Shown here: piece by piece, positions 50,504 to 59,275 of the stretch
How the letters are laid out: each line of letters begins with the position of its first letter
Numbering within the stretch: position 1 is the stretch's first letter
NCBI GenBank assembly: GCA_045039925.1
Contig: CP108400.1
Location: forward strand, 5,146,001 to 5,210,000
Source: Yinghuangia sp045039925
GTDB taxonomy: Bacteria; Actinomycetota; Actinomycetes; Streptomycetales; Streptomycetaceae
Length of the DNA: 64,000 nt
Direction of reading: 5' to 3'
Notes under the pieces: model-generated
What the model saw: the letters and a program-made list of their open reading frames with translations, nothing else
What the model was told of the DNA's origin: nothing
Databases searched by the model: none
Program-made: the position numbers and the translations under genes

Positions 50504-51154
50504 TCAGTCTCCGCCGCCGCCGCCACCGCCGCTGCCCATTGCACATGAGGAGTAGTTCGTCACGCTGTGGCTGCCGCCGGACGACGTCGTGCCGCTGCCG
50601 CCGCGTCCCCCTCGGGAGCGCCGTCGTGGAACCGGGGACGGGACGCGCGGGGCCGGCAGTGCCTCGCGGTACAGGTGCAGGGCCTCACGTTCCTCCGGGC
50701 GTCCGAGTTCCGCGAACCGCTCGTCCAGGAGCCTTTGGCAGTGTGCGCGCAGGTACGCGGCGGCCGGGCCGCGCCGCGCGCCGGGGAACAACTCCCGTAC
50801 GCCCGGCACCACGACGTTCTCGCACTTCGCCGCACACTCCGGGTCGGCGATGAGCTCGTGCAGACGGCGTCCGGTGGGGGCGCTCCGGAGCCGGCCGTAG
50901 ATCGCCTCCTGCGCCGGGTCGTCGTCGATCACGTCGAACCGTGCGGTGACCGCGCGTACGCGACCGTCGCGCGCGACGTGCACGTAGCCGCGTTCCATGA
51001 GCAGCCAGACCGCCACCTCGGTCGGGATGCCGCCGGTCACGCGGGCGGCCTGGTAGACGTCCAGCGGCCGTTGCCGCAACCGCGCGGCGAACTCCGCGTT
51101 CCGTGCGACGCGGGCACGGCTGCGGCGGCGCTTCAGTGTGTGGAGCAGGGACAT
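50504..51154 (-). CDS. TIGR04222-like protein with Ser/Gly-rich tail
   Basis: 216 residues starting MSLLHTLKRRRSRARVARNA. Residues about 30-145 resemble the TIGR04222 region: RPLDVYQAARVTGGIPTEVA (an LxxYExAxLxGG-like opening), VAVWLLMERGYVHVARDG and DDPAQEAIYGRLRSAPTGRR. The C-terminal 45 residues are Arg/Ser/Gly-rich, ending TNYSSCAMGSGGGGGGGD. TIGR04222 proteins usually end in Gly/Cys-rich low-complexity sequence; here no membrane helix is visible, unlike many members. Divergent from the Ser/Thr kinase gene. An ATG eight codons upstream (51178) is possible. Confidence 0.7.
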   Translation of the reverse strand: MSLLHTLKRRRSRARVARNAEFAARLRQRPLDVYQAARVTGGIPTEVAVWLLMERGYVHVARDGRVRAVTARFDVIDDDPAQEAIYGRLRSAPTGRRLHELIADPECAAKCENVVVPGVRELFPGARRGPAAAYLRAHCQRLLDERFAELGRPEEREALHLYREALPAPRVPSPVPRRRSRGGRGGSGTTSSGGSHSVTNYSSCAMGSGGGGGGGD

Positions 51155-51272
51155 ACAGCCCACATCCTTCACCGGCAAGGCACGAACACGGCTTTTCTAA
51201 CAAGGCAGTTCGGTGCGCGGCAAGCATATGATCGGACTTTGCCGCTTTGTCGTCCGCATCGACGGAAGGTTG

Positions 51273-52460
51273 ATGGCACGCAAGGGGAAAGAGCCTTCCC
51301 TGCCCGCTCGGTTCGATCCGCTGCGGGAGTTGGGACGCGGCGCGACGGGCGGGGTGTGGGCGGCGTACGACCGGATCCGCGGGCACGTGGTCGCGGTCAA
51401 GTTGCCCGGCGGCAAGTCCGCCGAGGACTTGGAACGGTTCGCCCAGGAGGGGCGCCTGCTCACCGGGCTGCGGCATCCGAACATCGTGCGCGGGTACGAG
51501 TTCGACGCGACACCGGGTGAGGCGTACCTCTCGATGGAGGCCGTCCAGGGTTCGACGCTGGCCGAACTCATCGACTCCGAAGGACCGTTCACGCCGGAGC
51601 GGACCGCACAGATCGGTGCGCAACTGGCGTCCGCCCTCCGAACCGTGCACGACGCGGGCTGGATCCACCGGGACATCGACACCGGCAACGTGCTGATCGA
51701 GTCGGGTGACCGCGCGAAGCTGATCGACTTCGGAGTCGCCGCGCCCGTCGACACGCGCGAACCGGACCTGGCGCCAAGGGAGTACACGCCGGGGTACGCG
51801 GCCCCCGAGCGCGTCCCGTCCGAACTCGGCGGGATGGCGCACGGCGGACCCGCCACCGACCTGTACTCGCTCGGCGTCGTCATGCACGAGATGGCCACCG
51901 GACGCCCGGTGTTCCCGGGCCGCCCCAAGCGGCGCCTGGCACGTCAGCAGCGCGAGGTACCGCCCAGGCTGAGCCAGGTCGTCCCCGGGGCGCCCCGTGA
52001 ACTGAGCGACGTCGTGGCGCAGTTGCTGGCCAGGGAGTACGCCCGCCGACCGCAGTCCGCGGACGAGGTCCTGGAACGACTGTCGGCAGTGGTTGACCGG
52101 CCCGAACCCGCGGCGGCTTCCTCTCCCCGGGCACTCCCCCGAGAGCCCGGCGGCGAGTCGCGCGATCCGTCCCGTTCGGACGCCGCACGGATGGACGCGG
52201 TACCGGCGAAAGAGCCGCCTGACTTTCCCGGCGTCATCGGCCTCACGCAGGTGGACGGCCACCTCGTGCAAGGCGGCCCCCAAGCCGCGCCCACACCTCG
52301 CGGGCAAGGGCAAGGGCAGGAACAGGGACCGGGAGCAGACCGCGCACGGGAAGCCGCGCGCAGCGTCGATCGCACGGGTCGGGTATCCCCCGTACGCCCC
52401 CCGGCCCCGGGCGCGGCACCGGCCCCGGGCACCGACCACTCACGCGGGTTCGAACGCTGA
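51273..52460 (+). CDS. Eukaryotic-like Ser/Thr protein kinase, soluble
   Basis: 395 residues. The kinase domain (about 12-275) is complete: Gly loop LGRGATGGVW (21-30), VAVK Lys (about 42), catalytic loop IHRDIDTGNVLI (about 132), LIDFGVA (about 152) and AAPER of the activation segment, all residues expected for activity. The C-terminal 110 residues are Pro/Gln/Arg-rich and disordered. There is no membrane helix or PASTA domain, unlike PknB. GGAAGG precedes the ATG at 51273. It lies between two minus-strand genes whose products end in Gly/Ser/Cys-rich tails, which are natural phosphorylation candidates (inference). Confidence 0.93.
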   Translation: MARKGKEPSLPARFDPLRELGRGATGGVWAAYDRIRGHVVAVKLPGGKSAEDLERFAQEGRLLTGLRHPNIVRGYEFDATPGEAYLSMEAVQGSTLAELIDSEGPFTPERTAQIGAQLASALRTVHDAGWIHRDIDTGNVLIESGDRAKLIDFGVAAPVDTREPDLAPREYTPGYAAPERVPSELGGMAHGGPATDLYSLGVVMHEMATGRPVFPGRPKRRLARQQREVPPRLSQVVPGAPRELSDVVAQLLAREYARRPQSADEVLERLSAVVDRPEPAAASSPRALPREPGGESRDPSRSDAARMDAVPAKEPPDFPGVIGLTQVDGHLVQGGPQAAPTPRGQGQGQEQGPGADRAREAARSVDRTGRVSPVRPPAPGAAPAPGTDHSRGFER

Positions 52461-52476
52461 CCGGGTCGCGTACGCC

Positions 52477-52803
52477 CTAACTGCACCCGCCTCCGCCGCA
52501 GCTACTGCACGAACTGCAACTGCTCGCCGAACTGCCGCAGCCGCTCGACGACGAGGATACGGACAGGCGGCTGATTCGCTCGGACTCCCGGTGCTCCAGG
52601 CGGCGGGCCTTGAGCGCCTGCTGTTCGTCGGTGAATCCGAAGTCGGACAGCCACGCCCGGAGGAAGACCCACCCCGGCGCGATGGCTTCGTCCATGGTCC
52701 GGTACTCGGCGGCGGAGGGGATCCAACTGTCCCCTCCGCGGGCGTGCGCAAGCATGGGGCCCGCTTCCTTCGCGGTCATCGTTGCCGCGATGTCGTCTGT
52801 CAT
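52477..52803 (-). CDS. Small protein with Ser/Cys/Gly-rich C-terminal tail
   Basis: 108 residues. The first 80 are a helical acidic domain (MTDDIAATMTAKEAGPMLAH, SAAEYRTMDEAIAPGWVFLR, TDEQQALKARRLEHRESERI). The final 26 residues alternate Ser, Cys and Gly (SSCSSCSSCGGGGCS at the end), with five Cys. The tail resembles the low-complexity ends of TIGR04222-type proteins and, superficially, modified-peptide precursors. It is convergent with the Ser/Thr kinase gene, 16 bp from its stop. A ten-residue longer start is possible. Not recognised otherwise. Confidence 0.6.
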   Translation of the reverse strand: MTDDIAATMTAKEAGPMLAHARGGDSWIPSAAEYRTMDEAIAPGWVFLRAWLSDFGFTDEQQALKARRLEHRESERISRLSVSSSSSGCGSSASSCSSCSSCGGGGCS

Positions 52804-52860
52804 CTGCGGCCAGGATCCCAGCGGCGGGCGCACGGGTCAGAGGGATCGCCCTCGACCTGC

Positions 52861-52905
52861 ACTGCGGCCGAACCTGCGGCCGAACTGCGGCCGAACTGCG
52901 GCCGA
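52861..52905. repeat. Four tandem copies of actgcggccga
   Basis: Three exact 11-bp units and one 12-bp variant, in the gap between the sigma factor gene's 3' end and the small Cys-tail gene. No gene across it. Confidence 0.9.
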
Positions 52906-52914
52906 AGCTACGGG

Positions 52915-53772
52915 CTAACTCTGAAGCCCTCGCAGCTTGTTCGGGTTGAGGGCCATGCGGATTGCGGCGATGCGGCCGTCCGGGGACGCGTCGAAGTTGA
53001 TCGCGCCGACGTTCATGTCGCCGAGGGTGAGGAGCAGGCCGGGCTCGCCGTTGATCTCGGCGACGTGCATCTCGACGCCCTGGACCTCCGGCTTGGCGAG
53101 CACGCCGAGCAGCCAGCGGGCGACGTGGTCCGGGCCGTACAGCGGGCGGCGCGCGGCGGTGACGACGCCTCCGCCGTCGGACCACGAGGTCACGTCGGGG
53201 GCGAGCAGCGCCAGCACGCTGTTGAGGTCGCCGCCCGCGCACGCCTCGCGGAACTTGTCGGCGATCTCGCGCTGTTCGGCGGCGTCGGCGGTGAAGCGCG
53301 GGCGGCGGGCCTGCACGTGCTCGCGGGCGCGGTGCGCCTGCTGCCGGACCGTCGCCTCGGACCTGCCGATGACCTCGGCGATCTCGGCGTGCGAGTAGCC
53401 GAAGACCTCGCGCAGCATGAAGACCGCGCGTTCGGTCGGGGTCAGGGTCTCCAGCACGACCAGCACCGCCATCGAGACGGTGTCCGACAACTCGGCCTCC
53501 TCGGCGACGTCGGGCGAGGTGAGGATCGGCTCGGGGAGCCAGGGCCCGACGTACGCCTCCCGCGTGACCTGCGCCGACTTCAGGCGGTTGAGGCTCAGGT
53601 TGGTGACCGTGCGCACGAGGTAGGCCTTGGGGTGCTCCACCGCGGACCGGTCGGCCTGGTTCCACTTGAGCCACGCGTCCTGCACGATGTCCTCCGCATC
53701 GGCGACGCTGCCGAGCATGCGGTACGCCGTGCCGAACAGCAGGCGCCGGTGCTCCTCGAAGACATCGGTCAT
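52915..53772 (-). CDS. sigJ: SigJ-type (ECF41-like) sigma factor with SnoaL-like C-terminal domain
   Basis: 285 residues. Region 2 (EEHRRLLFGTAYRMLGSVAD, DAEDIVQDAWLKW; 6-40) and region 4 (TPTERAVFMLREVFGYSHAE to SEATVRQQAHRARE; about 110-150) are followed by a 110-residue SnoaL-like domain (VTSWSDGGGVV, PLYGPDHVARWLLG, NPNKLRGLQS). This architecture defines the ECF41/SigJ group, where the C-terminal domain controls sigma activity in place of an anti-sigma factor. It is the second gene after the epimerase on the same strand (23-bp gap), matching the known link of ECF41 sigmas with a nearby oxidoreductase or epimerase. Confidence 0.9.
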   Translation of the reverse strand: MTDVFEEHRRLLFGTAYRMLGSVADAEDIVQDAWLKWNQADRSAVEHPKAYLVRTVTNLSLNRLKSAQVTREAYVGPWLPEPILTSPDVAEEAELSDTVSMAVLVVLETLTPTERAVFMLREVFGYSHAEIAEVIGRSEATVRQQAHRAREHVQARRPRFTADAAEQREIADKFREACAGGDLNSVLALLAPDVTSWSDGGGVVTAARRPLYGPDHVARWLLGVLAKPEVQGVEMHVAEINGEPGLLLTLGDMNVGAINFDASPDGRIAAIRMALNPNKLRGLQS

Positions 53773-53795
53773 GGGTGCCACCGTCGCACCGGTGA

Positions 53796-54707
53796 TCACG
53801 ACGCGGCAAGGGCCCGCAGGCCCTCCGCGGCATCCGGGTACCGCGGCTCCCAGCCCAGCTCGTCCTTCGCCTTGGCGTTGGCCACGCGCATGCTGGCGGT
53901 GACCATGCGGTACGCGTACGACATCGGCCGCATCATCAGCGTCGGCACCTGCATCGGCCGGGGCGTCCCGAACACCTCGGCGACCTCGCGCACGTGCGCG
54001 CCGAAGCCCATCGGCACGTCGTCCACGATGTTGTACGCCTCCCCCGCCCGGCCGCCCTCGACCGCCCGGGCGACGGACTCGCCGGCGTCCGCGAGGTTCA
54101 CCCACGGCAGCACGCGCCCACGGTCGTTGACGGCGGGAAGCTTCTTGTTGCGCAGCAGGTCGACGATGTTCTCGGTGCCGCCCGGCCCGTAGAAGAGCCC
54201 GAAGCGCAGGGCGACGCCCTCGATGCCCTGGGTGCCGAGCATCATGCTCTCCTTCACGCGCATGGCCTCGACGTGCCGGGCGACGCCCCGGTCGGCCGCC
54301 GCGCCGAAGACGTCGTCCTCGGTGACGACGTGGTCGCCGAAGTCGCGGTAGCCGTACCCGAAAACCATCGACTCCGCGACCACCCGGCGGGCGCCGACCT
54401 CCTTCGCGGCCTCCATCAGATTGCGCGTGCCCAGGATGCGCAGGTCGTCGGTCGCGAACATGTCCTTGTGGCGCATGGGCGCCTCGCGCAGCGCGGTGGC
54501 CGCGTGCACGACCGTGTCGATCTCCAGGCCGTCGACAGCGCGGAGCAGTTGGTCGCGGTCCATCAGGTCGGCGGTCACGTCGGCGTCGGCGCCGCGGCCC
54601 AGCCCGACGACGGCGTACCCGGAACGGGTCAGCGCGTCGGCGATGTGCCGTCCCAGGACCCCGCTCGCCCCTGCCAGCAGCACGTTCTTGGTGTCAGTCA
54701 TGGCCAT
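53796..54707 (-). CDS. NAD-dependent epimerase/dehydratase (extended SDR)
   Basis: 303 residues. Rossmann motif NVLLAGASGVLGRHIADALT (about 7-26; G-x2-G-x2-G), DTVVHAATALREAP, VAESMVFGYGYRDFG, ALRFGLFYGPGGTENIV and AYNIVDDVPMGFG mark an atypical/extended SDR of the NmrA/epimerase kind. The catalytic YxxxK is not in its usual form, so it may bind NAD(P) with reduced or altered activity. First gene of a two-gene unit with the SigJ-type sigma; likely its target or partner. The ATG at 54707 is followed by a second in-frame ATG at 54701. Confidence 0.86.
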   Translation of the reverse strand: MAMTDTKNVLLAGASGVLGRHIADALTRSGYAVVGLGRGADADVTADLMDRDQLLRAVDGLEIDTVVHAATALREAPMRHKDMFATDDLRILGTRNLMEAAKEVGARRVVAESMVFGYGYRDFGDHVVTEDDVFGAAADRGVARHVEAMRVKESMMLGTQGIEGVALRFGLFYGPGGTENIVDLLRNKKLPAVNDRGRVLPWVNLADAGESVARAVEGGRAGEAYNIVDDVPMGFGAHVREVAEVFGTPRPMQVPTLMMRPMSYAYRMVTASMRVANAKAKDELGWEPRYPDAAEGLRALAAS

Positions 54708-54939
54708 GGGACAAACACTCCCCCTCGAACGTGACACTTTCGACTGTGACCCCGGTCACAGTGCTTTGCGGCGGCCCGAGCGCGCCGCAGAGGGATCTCC
54801 ATCGATCTTTCAATCGGCGCTGTTCGTAACGGACTTCCCCCTTGGAGGCGGATCGGGCGGGGAGCACACTCCGAAACGACGCACCGCACAGCGAGCGTGC
54901 AGTAGGCCGCTCAGCGGTGTGCGAAAGGGGGGATGCCCT

Positions 54940-56412
54940 GTGACCATCGGCATCATCGTGACGGCAGTTGTGCTGCTGCTCGCGGTCGTCATCGTGTTCA
55001 AGCTGATGTGGCGCGTCGCCGAGCCGAACGAGGCGCTGCTGATCTCCGGCTCCCGGCACCGCACCGAGGGCATCGGGGAAGGGCTCGGGTTCCGCATCGT
55101 CACCGGACGCGGCACCCTCGTCCTGCCCGGCGTGCAGGCGGTACGCAAGCTCTCGCTCGACCTCAACGCCGCCGACCTGGCCGTCGAATGCGTCACGCAG
55201 CAGGGCATCCCGGTGCACCTGCGCGGAGTGGTGATCTTCAAGGTCGGCGACGACTACATCTCCATCGCCAATGCCGCCCGCCGCTTCCTCGACCAGCAGA
55301 CGAAGATGGTCGACCGTGTGCACAACGTCTTCGCGGGCCACCTGCGTTCGATCGTCGGCGGGCTGACCGTCGAGGACCTGATCCGCGAGCGCGAGAAGCT
55401 CACCGAGCAGACCCGCGCGTCCTCGGGTGCCGAGATGGAAAAGCTCGGGCTGATCATCGACTCGCTCCAGATCCAGGAGATCCTCGACCCCACCGGCTAC
55501 ATCGAGAACCTGGCCCGCCCGCACGCCGCGGCCGTGCAGCGGGACGCCCGCATCGCGCAGGCGCTCTCGGACCGGATGGCGACGGAGGCCGAGCAGGAGG
55601 CGGAGGCCCGCAAGGCCGAGGCGACGCGCGACAGTTGGCTGCAACGTACGGGCTACCAGGCGGAGATGGACAAGGCCGCGGCCGAGTCCAAGCAGGCCGG
55701 CCCGCTCGCGGACGCCGCGGCGCGCCAGCAGGTCATCGTGCAGGAGACCCGGGCCGCGGAGTTGGAGGCCCAGCGGCGCGAGCAGCAGTTGCAGGTGGAC
55801 GTACGCAAGCCCGCGGACGCGCAGGCGTACGAGACCCGCACCGTCGCCGAGGCCAAGCGCGACGCGCGCATCTCGGCCGCGCAGGCGGAGGCGCGCGAGA
55901 CGGAGCTCCAGGCGGCCGCCGAGGCGACCCGGGTGCGCGCCGCCGCCGAGGCCGAGGCCGATGCGGCGAAGGTACGCGGCCTCGCCCAGGCCGAGGCGAC
56001 CCGCGCCATCGGCACCGCCGAGGCGGACGCCAATCAGGCGCGCGGCATGGCCGCCGCCGAGGCCGCGAAGGCGCTCGGTCTCGCGGAGGCGGCCGCGATC
56101 CAGGCCCGCGCGGAGGCACTGCGCGACAACCAGGACGCGGTCATCGCCCAGCAGTTGGCGGAGAACTGGCCGGAGATCGTGCGGGCCGGGGCCGAGGCGT
56201 TCGGCAACGTCGACCACATGGTGCTGCTGAACGGCGCGGACGGAATGTCGGATATGTTCGCCAAGGCGCTGACCATGGGCGGCACCGGCCTCGGACTTGC
56301 GCGGCAGTTGCTGGCGTCGATGAACACCCCGCAGGAGAACGGCGCCGCACAGAAGAACGGTTCGCCGGTCGCACCGGTCGCACCGGTGAAGCTGGACGCC
56401 GAAGGGGCCTGA
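54940..56412 (+). CDS. Flotillin-like SPFH/band-7 protein
   Basis: 490 residues from a GTG preceded by aaagggggg. One N-terminal membrane helix (about 5-22, IIVTAVVLLLAVVIVFKLMW) is followed by the SPFH domain (about 25-195: RVAEPNEALLISGSRHRTEG, DLNAADLAVECVTQQGIPVH), then a long Glu/Ala-rich coiled coil (about 200-400, EAEADAAKVRGLAQAEATRA), and a C-terminal flotillin-type end (VDHMVLLNGADGMSDMFAKA). Flotillins organise membrane microdomains. An NfeD partner, common in this context, is not adjacent. The helix-to-SPFH order is the bacterial YuaF/FloT/A-like arrangement. Confidence 0.9.
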   Translation: MTIGIIVTAVVLLLAVVIVFKLMWRVAEPNEALLISGSRHRTEGIGEGLGFRIVTGRGTLVLPGVQAVRKLSLDLNAADLAVECVTQQGIPVHLRGVVIFKVGDDYISIANAARRFLDQQTKMVDRVHNVFAGHLRSIVGGLTVEDLIREREKLTEQTRASSGAEMEKLGLIIDSLQIQEILDPTGYIENLARPHAAAVQRDARIAQALSDRMATEAEQEAEARKAEATRDSWLQRTGYQAEMDKAAAESKQAGPLADAAARQQVIVQETRAAELEAQRREQQLQVDVRKPADAQAYETRTVAEAKRDARISAAQAEARETELQAAAEATRVRAAAEAEADAAKVRGLAQAEATRAIGTAEADANQARGMAAAEAAKALGLAEAAAIQARAEALRDNQDAVIAQQLAENWPEIVRAGAEAFGNVDHMVLLNGADGMSDMFAKALTMGGTGLGLARQLLASMNTPQENGAAQKNGSPVAPVAPVKLDAEGA

Positions 56413-56436
56413 ACGCCGTTGGCTTGGGAGGGAGTT

Positions 56437-56478
56437 ACCGCCCCTGACGCGCCCGCTCGGCGGGCTGTCAGGGGCGGT
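56437..56478. terminator. Terminator shared by the flotillin and ClC genes
   Basis: Perfect 12-bp stem accgcccctgac (56437-56448) with 56467-56478, enclosing a second 6-bp hairpin gcccgc/gcgggc. On the plus strand it is followed by ttt. The stop of the convergent ClC gene lies inside the right arm. Confidence 0.7.
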
Positions 56479-57889
56479 TTCCGTTCTCCCCGCCCGCGTT
56501 CGGGGTGGATTCGGGCTGATGCCGCTCCGCCGCCGCTTCCGACTCCGACTCCGACTCCGGCTTGGGCTCCGCTTCCGGCTGCGGCTGCGGCTCCTGCTCC
56601 GCGCCCGTCAGGCGGTCCAGGGTGACCACCGTCAGCAGGGCGGTGACCGACGAGACCACCAGAATCGGCATGAGGTCGCTCGCCTCGTCGCCGAGGAGCG
56701 CGGCGGCCAGCACGATGGCGGTCACCGGCAGGCGCGTCGCCGCGACGCCGGCCGCACAGATGCCGGCCGCGAGCGCGGGGGCCATGCCGAATCCCGGCAG
56801 CGCACCGCACGCGATGCCCACCGCGGCACCGATCATGATCGCCGGGAAGATCGGCCCGCCGCGCAGGCTGCCCAGCGCGATGCCCCAGCCCAGGACCTTG
56901 GCGGCGATCAGGGCGACGAGGGCCATGACCGCCCAGCCGCCGGGCTCGGCGGCCAGGAGACCGACCGTCTGCTGACCGGAGAGCGCGACCTCTTCCGGGG
57001 AGCGGTCGGTGGCCAGCGCGTACAAGGTGATGCAGACGCCGACCGCGATTGCGCACCCGAGGATGCGCGGGCCGGAGAGCCCGGTCCAGCGCTCGCTGCG
57101 GCGGCCGAGCGCGAGGCCCGCGGCGACCAGCAGGCCGACCAGGACGGCCATGGGGATGCCCCACAGGAAGTCGCCCGCGTCCGGAAGCCCGGCGGACGGC
57201 TTGCTCGGCAGCGACAACGCACCGACTTCCAGCCCCGTCCAGTGCCCGAACCCGGTGAACACCAGGGCGCCCACCCCGCTGGCCAGAAGGCAGGGCACGA
57301 TCAGGACGAGGCGGGCCGGTCCGGCCAGCGCGACCCCTTCGAGGATCATGACCACCGGGATCAGCGGACTGCCGAAGATGGTGCTGATGCCCGCGGTCGA
57401 GCCGGCCGTACCCAGCACCATGGCGGCCTGCGGATGCTCCGTTCGCCGCGCGGCGGGAAGTGCGAGCAGCGCCACCGCACTTCCCAAGGCCATCAGCGGG
57501 GCCTCCGGACCGAGCATCACCCCGAGCGGCAGGCACGCCAGCGCGGCGAGCGCGACACCAGGAGCCTCACGCGGCAACGTCGGGGCGCCGCCGAGCCCGC
57601 GCACCGGTACGTGGCCCCCGGCCCCGGGCAGCCGCCTGATGACGGGCACCGCCAGCAGCCCGGCGAGGGCGAGCGTGGGCAGGCCCCACCACCAGGGAGC
57701 GCGCGAGTAGCCGAGGGCGTCGGGCGCGGAGTCCCAGATCCAGTCCTGGAGTTCGTGCACAAGACCGACGAACCCGAACGCGACCAGCGACACGGGGATG
57801 CCGACGAGCGCCGAGACGAGGAGGAGCCGCAGGATCTTGGGATCGGTGAGGAGCCGTTGGAGCGGCATCGTCGGCTGCGGCTCGCTCAT
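56468..57889 (-). CDS. ClC family chloride channel/transporter
   Basis: 473 residues with about 10-12 membrane segments. The selectivity signature appears as LGVMLGPEAPLMALG (about 122-136; GxExP type, keeping the gating Glu) and the second as GSLRGGPIFPAIMIG (about 348-362; GxFxP). The first ClC motif (GSGIP) is replaced by a GAGGHVPVRG-like segment (about 88-97), which suggests altered ion selectivity. The C-terminal 50 residues are Glu/Pro/Ser-rich and disordered; no CBS domains. Whether it is a channel or a proton-coupled exchanger is not decided. Confidence 0.88.
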   Translation of the reverse strand: MSEPQPTMPLQRLLTDPKILRLLLVSALVGIPVSLVAFGFVGLVHELQDWIWDSAPDALGYSRAPWWWGLPTLALAGLLAVPVIRRLPGAGGHVPVRGLGGAPTLPREAPGVALAALACLPLGVMLGPEAPLMALGSAVALLALPAARRTEHPQAAMVLGTAGSTAGISTIFGSPLIPVVMILEGVALAGPARLVLIVPCLLASGVGALVFTGFGHWTGLEVGALSLPSKPSAGLPDAGDFLWGIPMAVLVGLLVAAGLALGRRSERWTGLSGPRILGCAIAVGVCITLYALATDRSPEEVALSGQQTVGLLAAEPGGWAVMALVALIAAKVLGWGIALGSLRGGPIFPAIMIGAAVGIACGALPGFGMAPALAAGICAAGVAATRLPVTAIVLAAALLGDEASDLMPILVVSSVTALLTVVTLDRLTGAEQEPQPQPEAEPKPESESESEAAAERHQPESTPNAGGENGNRP

Positions 57890-58044
57890 GTGTGGGGTCC
57901 ATCCGTCCGATCCACCGCCCGCCGCAGCGCGCCCGTGGCGGCAGTAAATCAGACATTCAACCTAATTCAGTTTATATAACCCCTTGCGTTGCGCCGCCCC
58001 TGGGCAGGTATGCCTCAGCGGGACACAGGCATGCCTCAGCGGCC

Positions 58045-58239
58045 TCAGCGGGACATTTGGCGGTCGCGGGCGTTGGCGGTGCCTATGAGGGCGACGAAGC
58101 CGATCACGATGACGGAGCCGACGAGCAGTTTGACGATGAAGCCCAGGAACGCGCCGATGATCCAGATCAGCAGCGCACCGATCATGAGCAGTACGACGAC
58201 CGGTACGCCGATGCGCAGCCACGCGGGTACGGCACCCAT
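58045..58239 (-). CDS. Small hydrophobic membrane protein
   Basis: About 64 residues starting MGAVPAWLRIGVPVVVLLMI, with two close membrane helices (about 9-27 and 31-52) and a short basic C-terminus (NARDRQMSR). Common in Streptomyces-like genomes; function unknown. The 155 bp towards the ClC gene hold short direct repeats (gcctcagcgg three times). Confidence 0.6.
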   Translation of the reverse strand: MGAVPAWLRIGVPVVVLLMIGALLIWIIGAFLGFIVKLLVGSVIVIGFVALIGTANARDRQMSR

Positions 58240-58432
58240 GGCATCCCCCACATGAAGTCGCGGACGGTGTGCCGACGGTGGTCCGTCGGCGGGGCACTCG
58301 TTATCTGCCCGTGACCGACGACGTCACACGTACCGGTTGCGGTTCCCGCGCGGGATGTCCTTTCCCGCGTTAGCCGCGTTTGCCGCGCTTCCCGCGCGGC
58401 CGGCCTGGGGGCGGAGCCCGGAGCAGATCGGG

Positions 58433-59095
58433 TCAGACCGGCCAGGTCTCGCGGCGCCAGGCGGCGTCCCAGAACATCCACTCGTAGCGTGACGTCGTCA
58501 CGAAGTGCGCGATCACCTTGGCCCGCTCGGTGGCCGAGAGGTCGGCGCCGACGCGGTCGGTGAGGTCGAGCACGGCACGGACCGTCGACTGGAACTCCTC
58601 GTCGCCGTACGTCGCGATCCAGCGTGAGTACAGGGGGTCGGGCGACGACTTCTCCAGCAGCGCCTCGCCGACGCGCGCGTAGATCCAGTAGCACGGGAGG
58701 ACCGCGCCGAGGCCCTCGGCGAAGGAGCCGCCGTAGGCGGTGGCCAGCAGGTAGCTCGTGTACGCGCGCGTCGTGGGCAGCACCGGCTCGGCGGCCGCCT
58801 GCGCGGCGGAACTGCCGTACGCCGCCATGAACTCCGCGTGCATCGCCTGCTCGGCGGCGATCGCGCCGGCGGCGTCCGAGGCGAACTGGCGTACGGCGTC
58901 CTCGTCGGGCGCCTTCGCGGCGCACACCGCGAGGGCGCGTGCGTAGTCGCGCAGGTAGTGCGAGTCCTGGACGACGTAGTGCCGGAACGCCTCGGGCGGC
59001 AGCGAGCCGTCGGTCAGGCCCTGGAGGAAGGGGTGGGCCAGGATCTCCGCGTAGACGTCGTCGATCGCCGACCACAATTCGTCGCGGAACGCCAC
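58433..59095 (-). CDS. tenA: TenA family thiaminase II / aminopyrimidine aminohydrolase
   Basis: 220 residues starting MAFRDELWSAIDDVYAEILA. Active-site features: VVQDSHYLRDYARALAVCAA with the substrate-binding Asp (about 43), AVLPCYWIYARVGE with the catalytic Cys (about 137) and SRYEWMFWDAAWR with the Glu at the end (about 205). TenA hydrolyses aminopyrimidines to salvage thiamine precursors. Residues expected for activity are all present. Monocistronic; I find no TPP riboswitch consensus (ctgaga ... acctgatctgg) upstream. Confidence 0.92.
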   Translation of the reverse strand: MAFRDELWSAIDDVYAEILAHPFLQGLTDGSLPPEAFRHYVVQDSHYLRDYARALAVCAAKAPDEDAVRQFASDAAGAIAAEQAMHAEFMAAYGSSAAQAAAEPVLPTTRAYTSYLLATAYGGSFAEGLGAVLPCYWIYARVGEALLEKSSPDPLYSRWIATYGDEEFQSTVRAVLDLTDRVGADLSATERAKVIAHFVTTSRYEWMFWDAAWRRETWPV

Positions 59096-59178
59096 GGTTC
59101 TGCCCCTCTCGCTGCTTTTCGGTGTGCTGCCGTCCGGTTCACCTTAACCGGGGACGGGCGGGGGTCCCGGGCCGGGAT

Positions 59179-59252
59179 GGGCCCGGGACTGGGACGGGAC
59201 GGGACGGGGACTGGGACTGGGCCCGGGACGGGGACTGGGCCCGGGACGGGGT
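59179..59252. repeat. G-rich tandem gggac(t) repeats
   Basis: A run of gggac, ggggact and an 18-bp unit repeated twice (ctgggcccgggacgggga), with many groups of three or more G on the plus strand. It is in the gap upstream of the TenA gene (minus strand). No gene. Confidence 0.8.
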
Positions 59253-59275
59253 CGGCCGTCGTGCGCCGGGGCGGC

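Noticed and set aside
59096..59275. TPP riboswitch upstream of tenA
   Set aside because: None of the conserved TPP-aptamer segments could be found on the minus strand.
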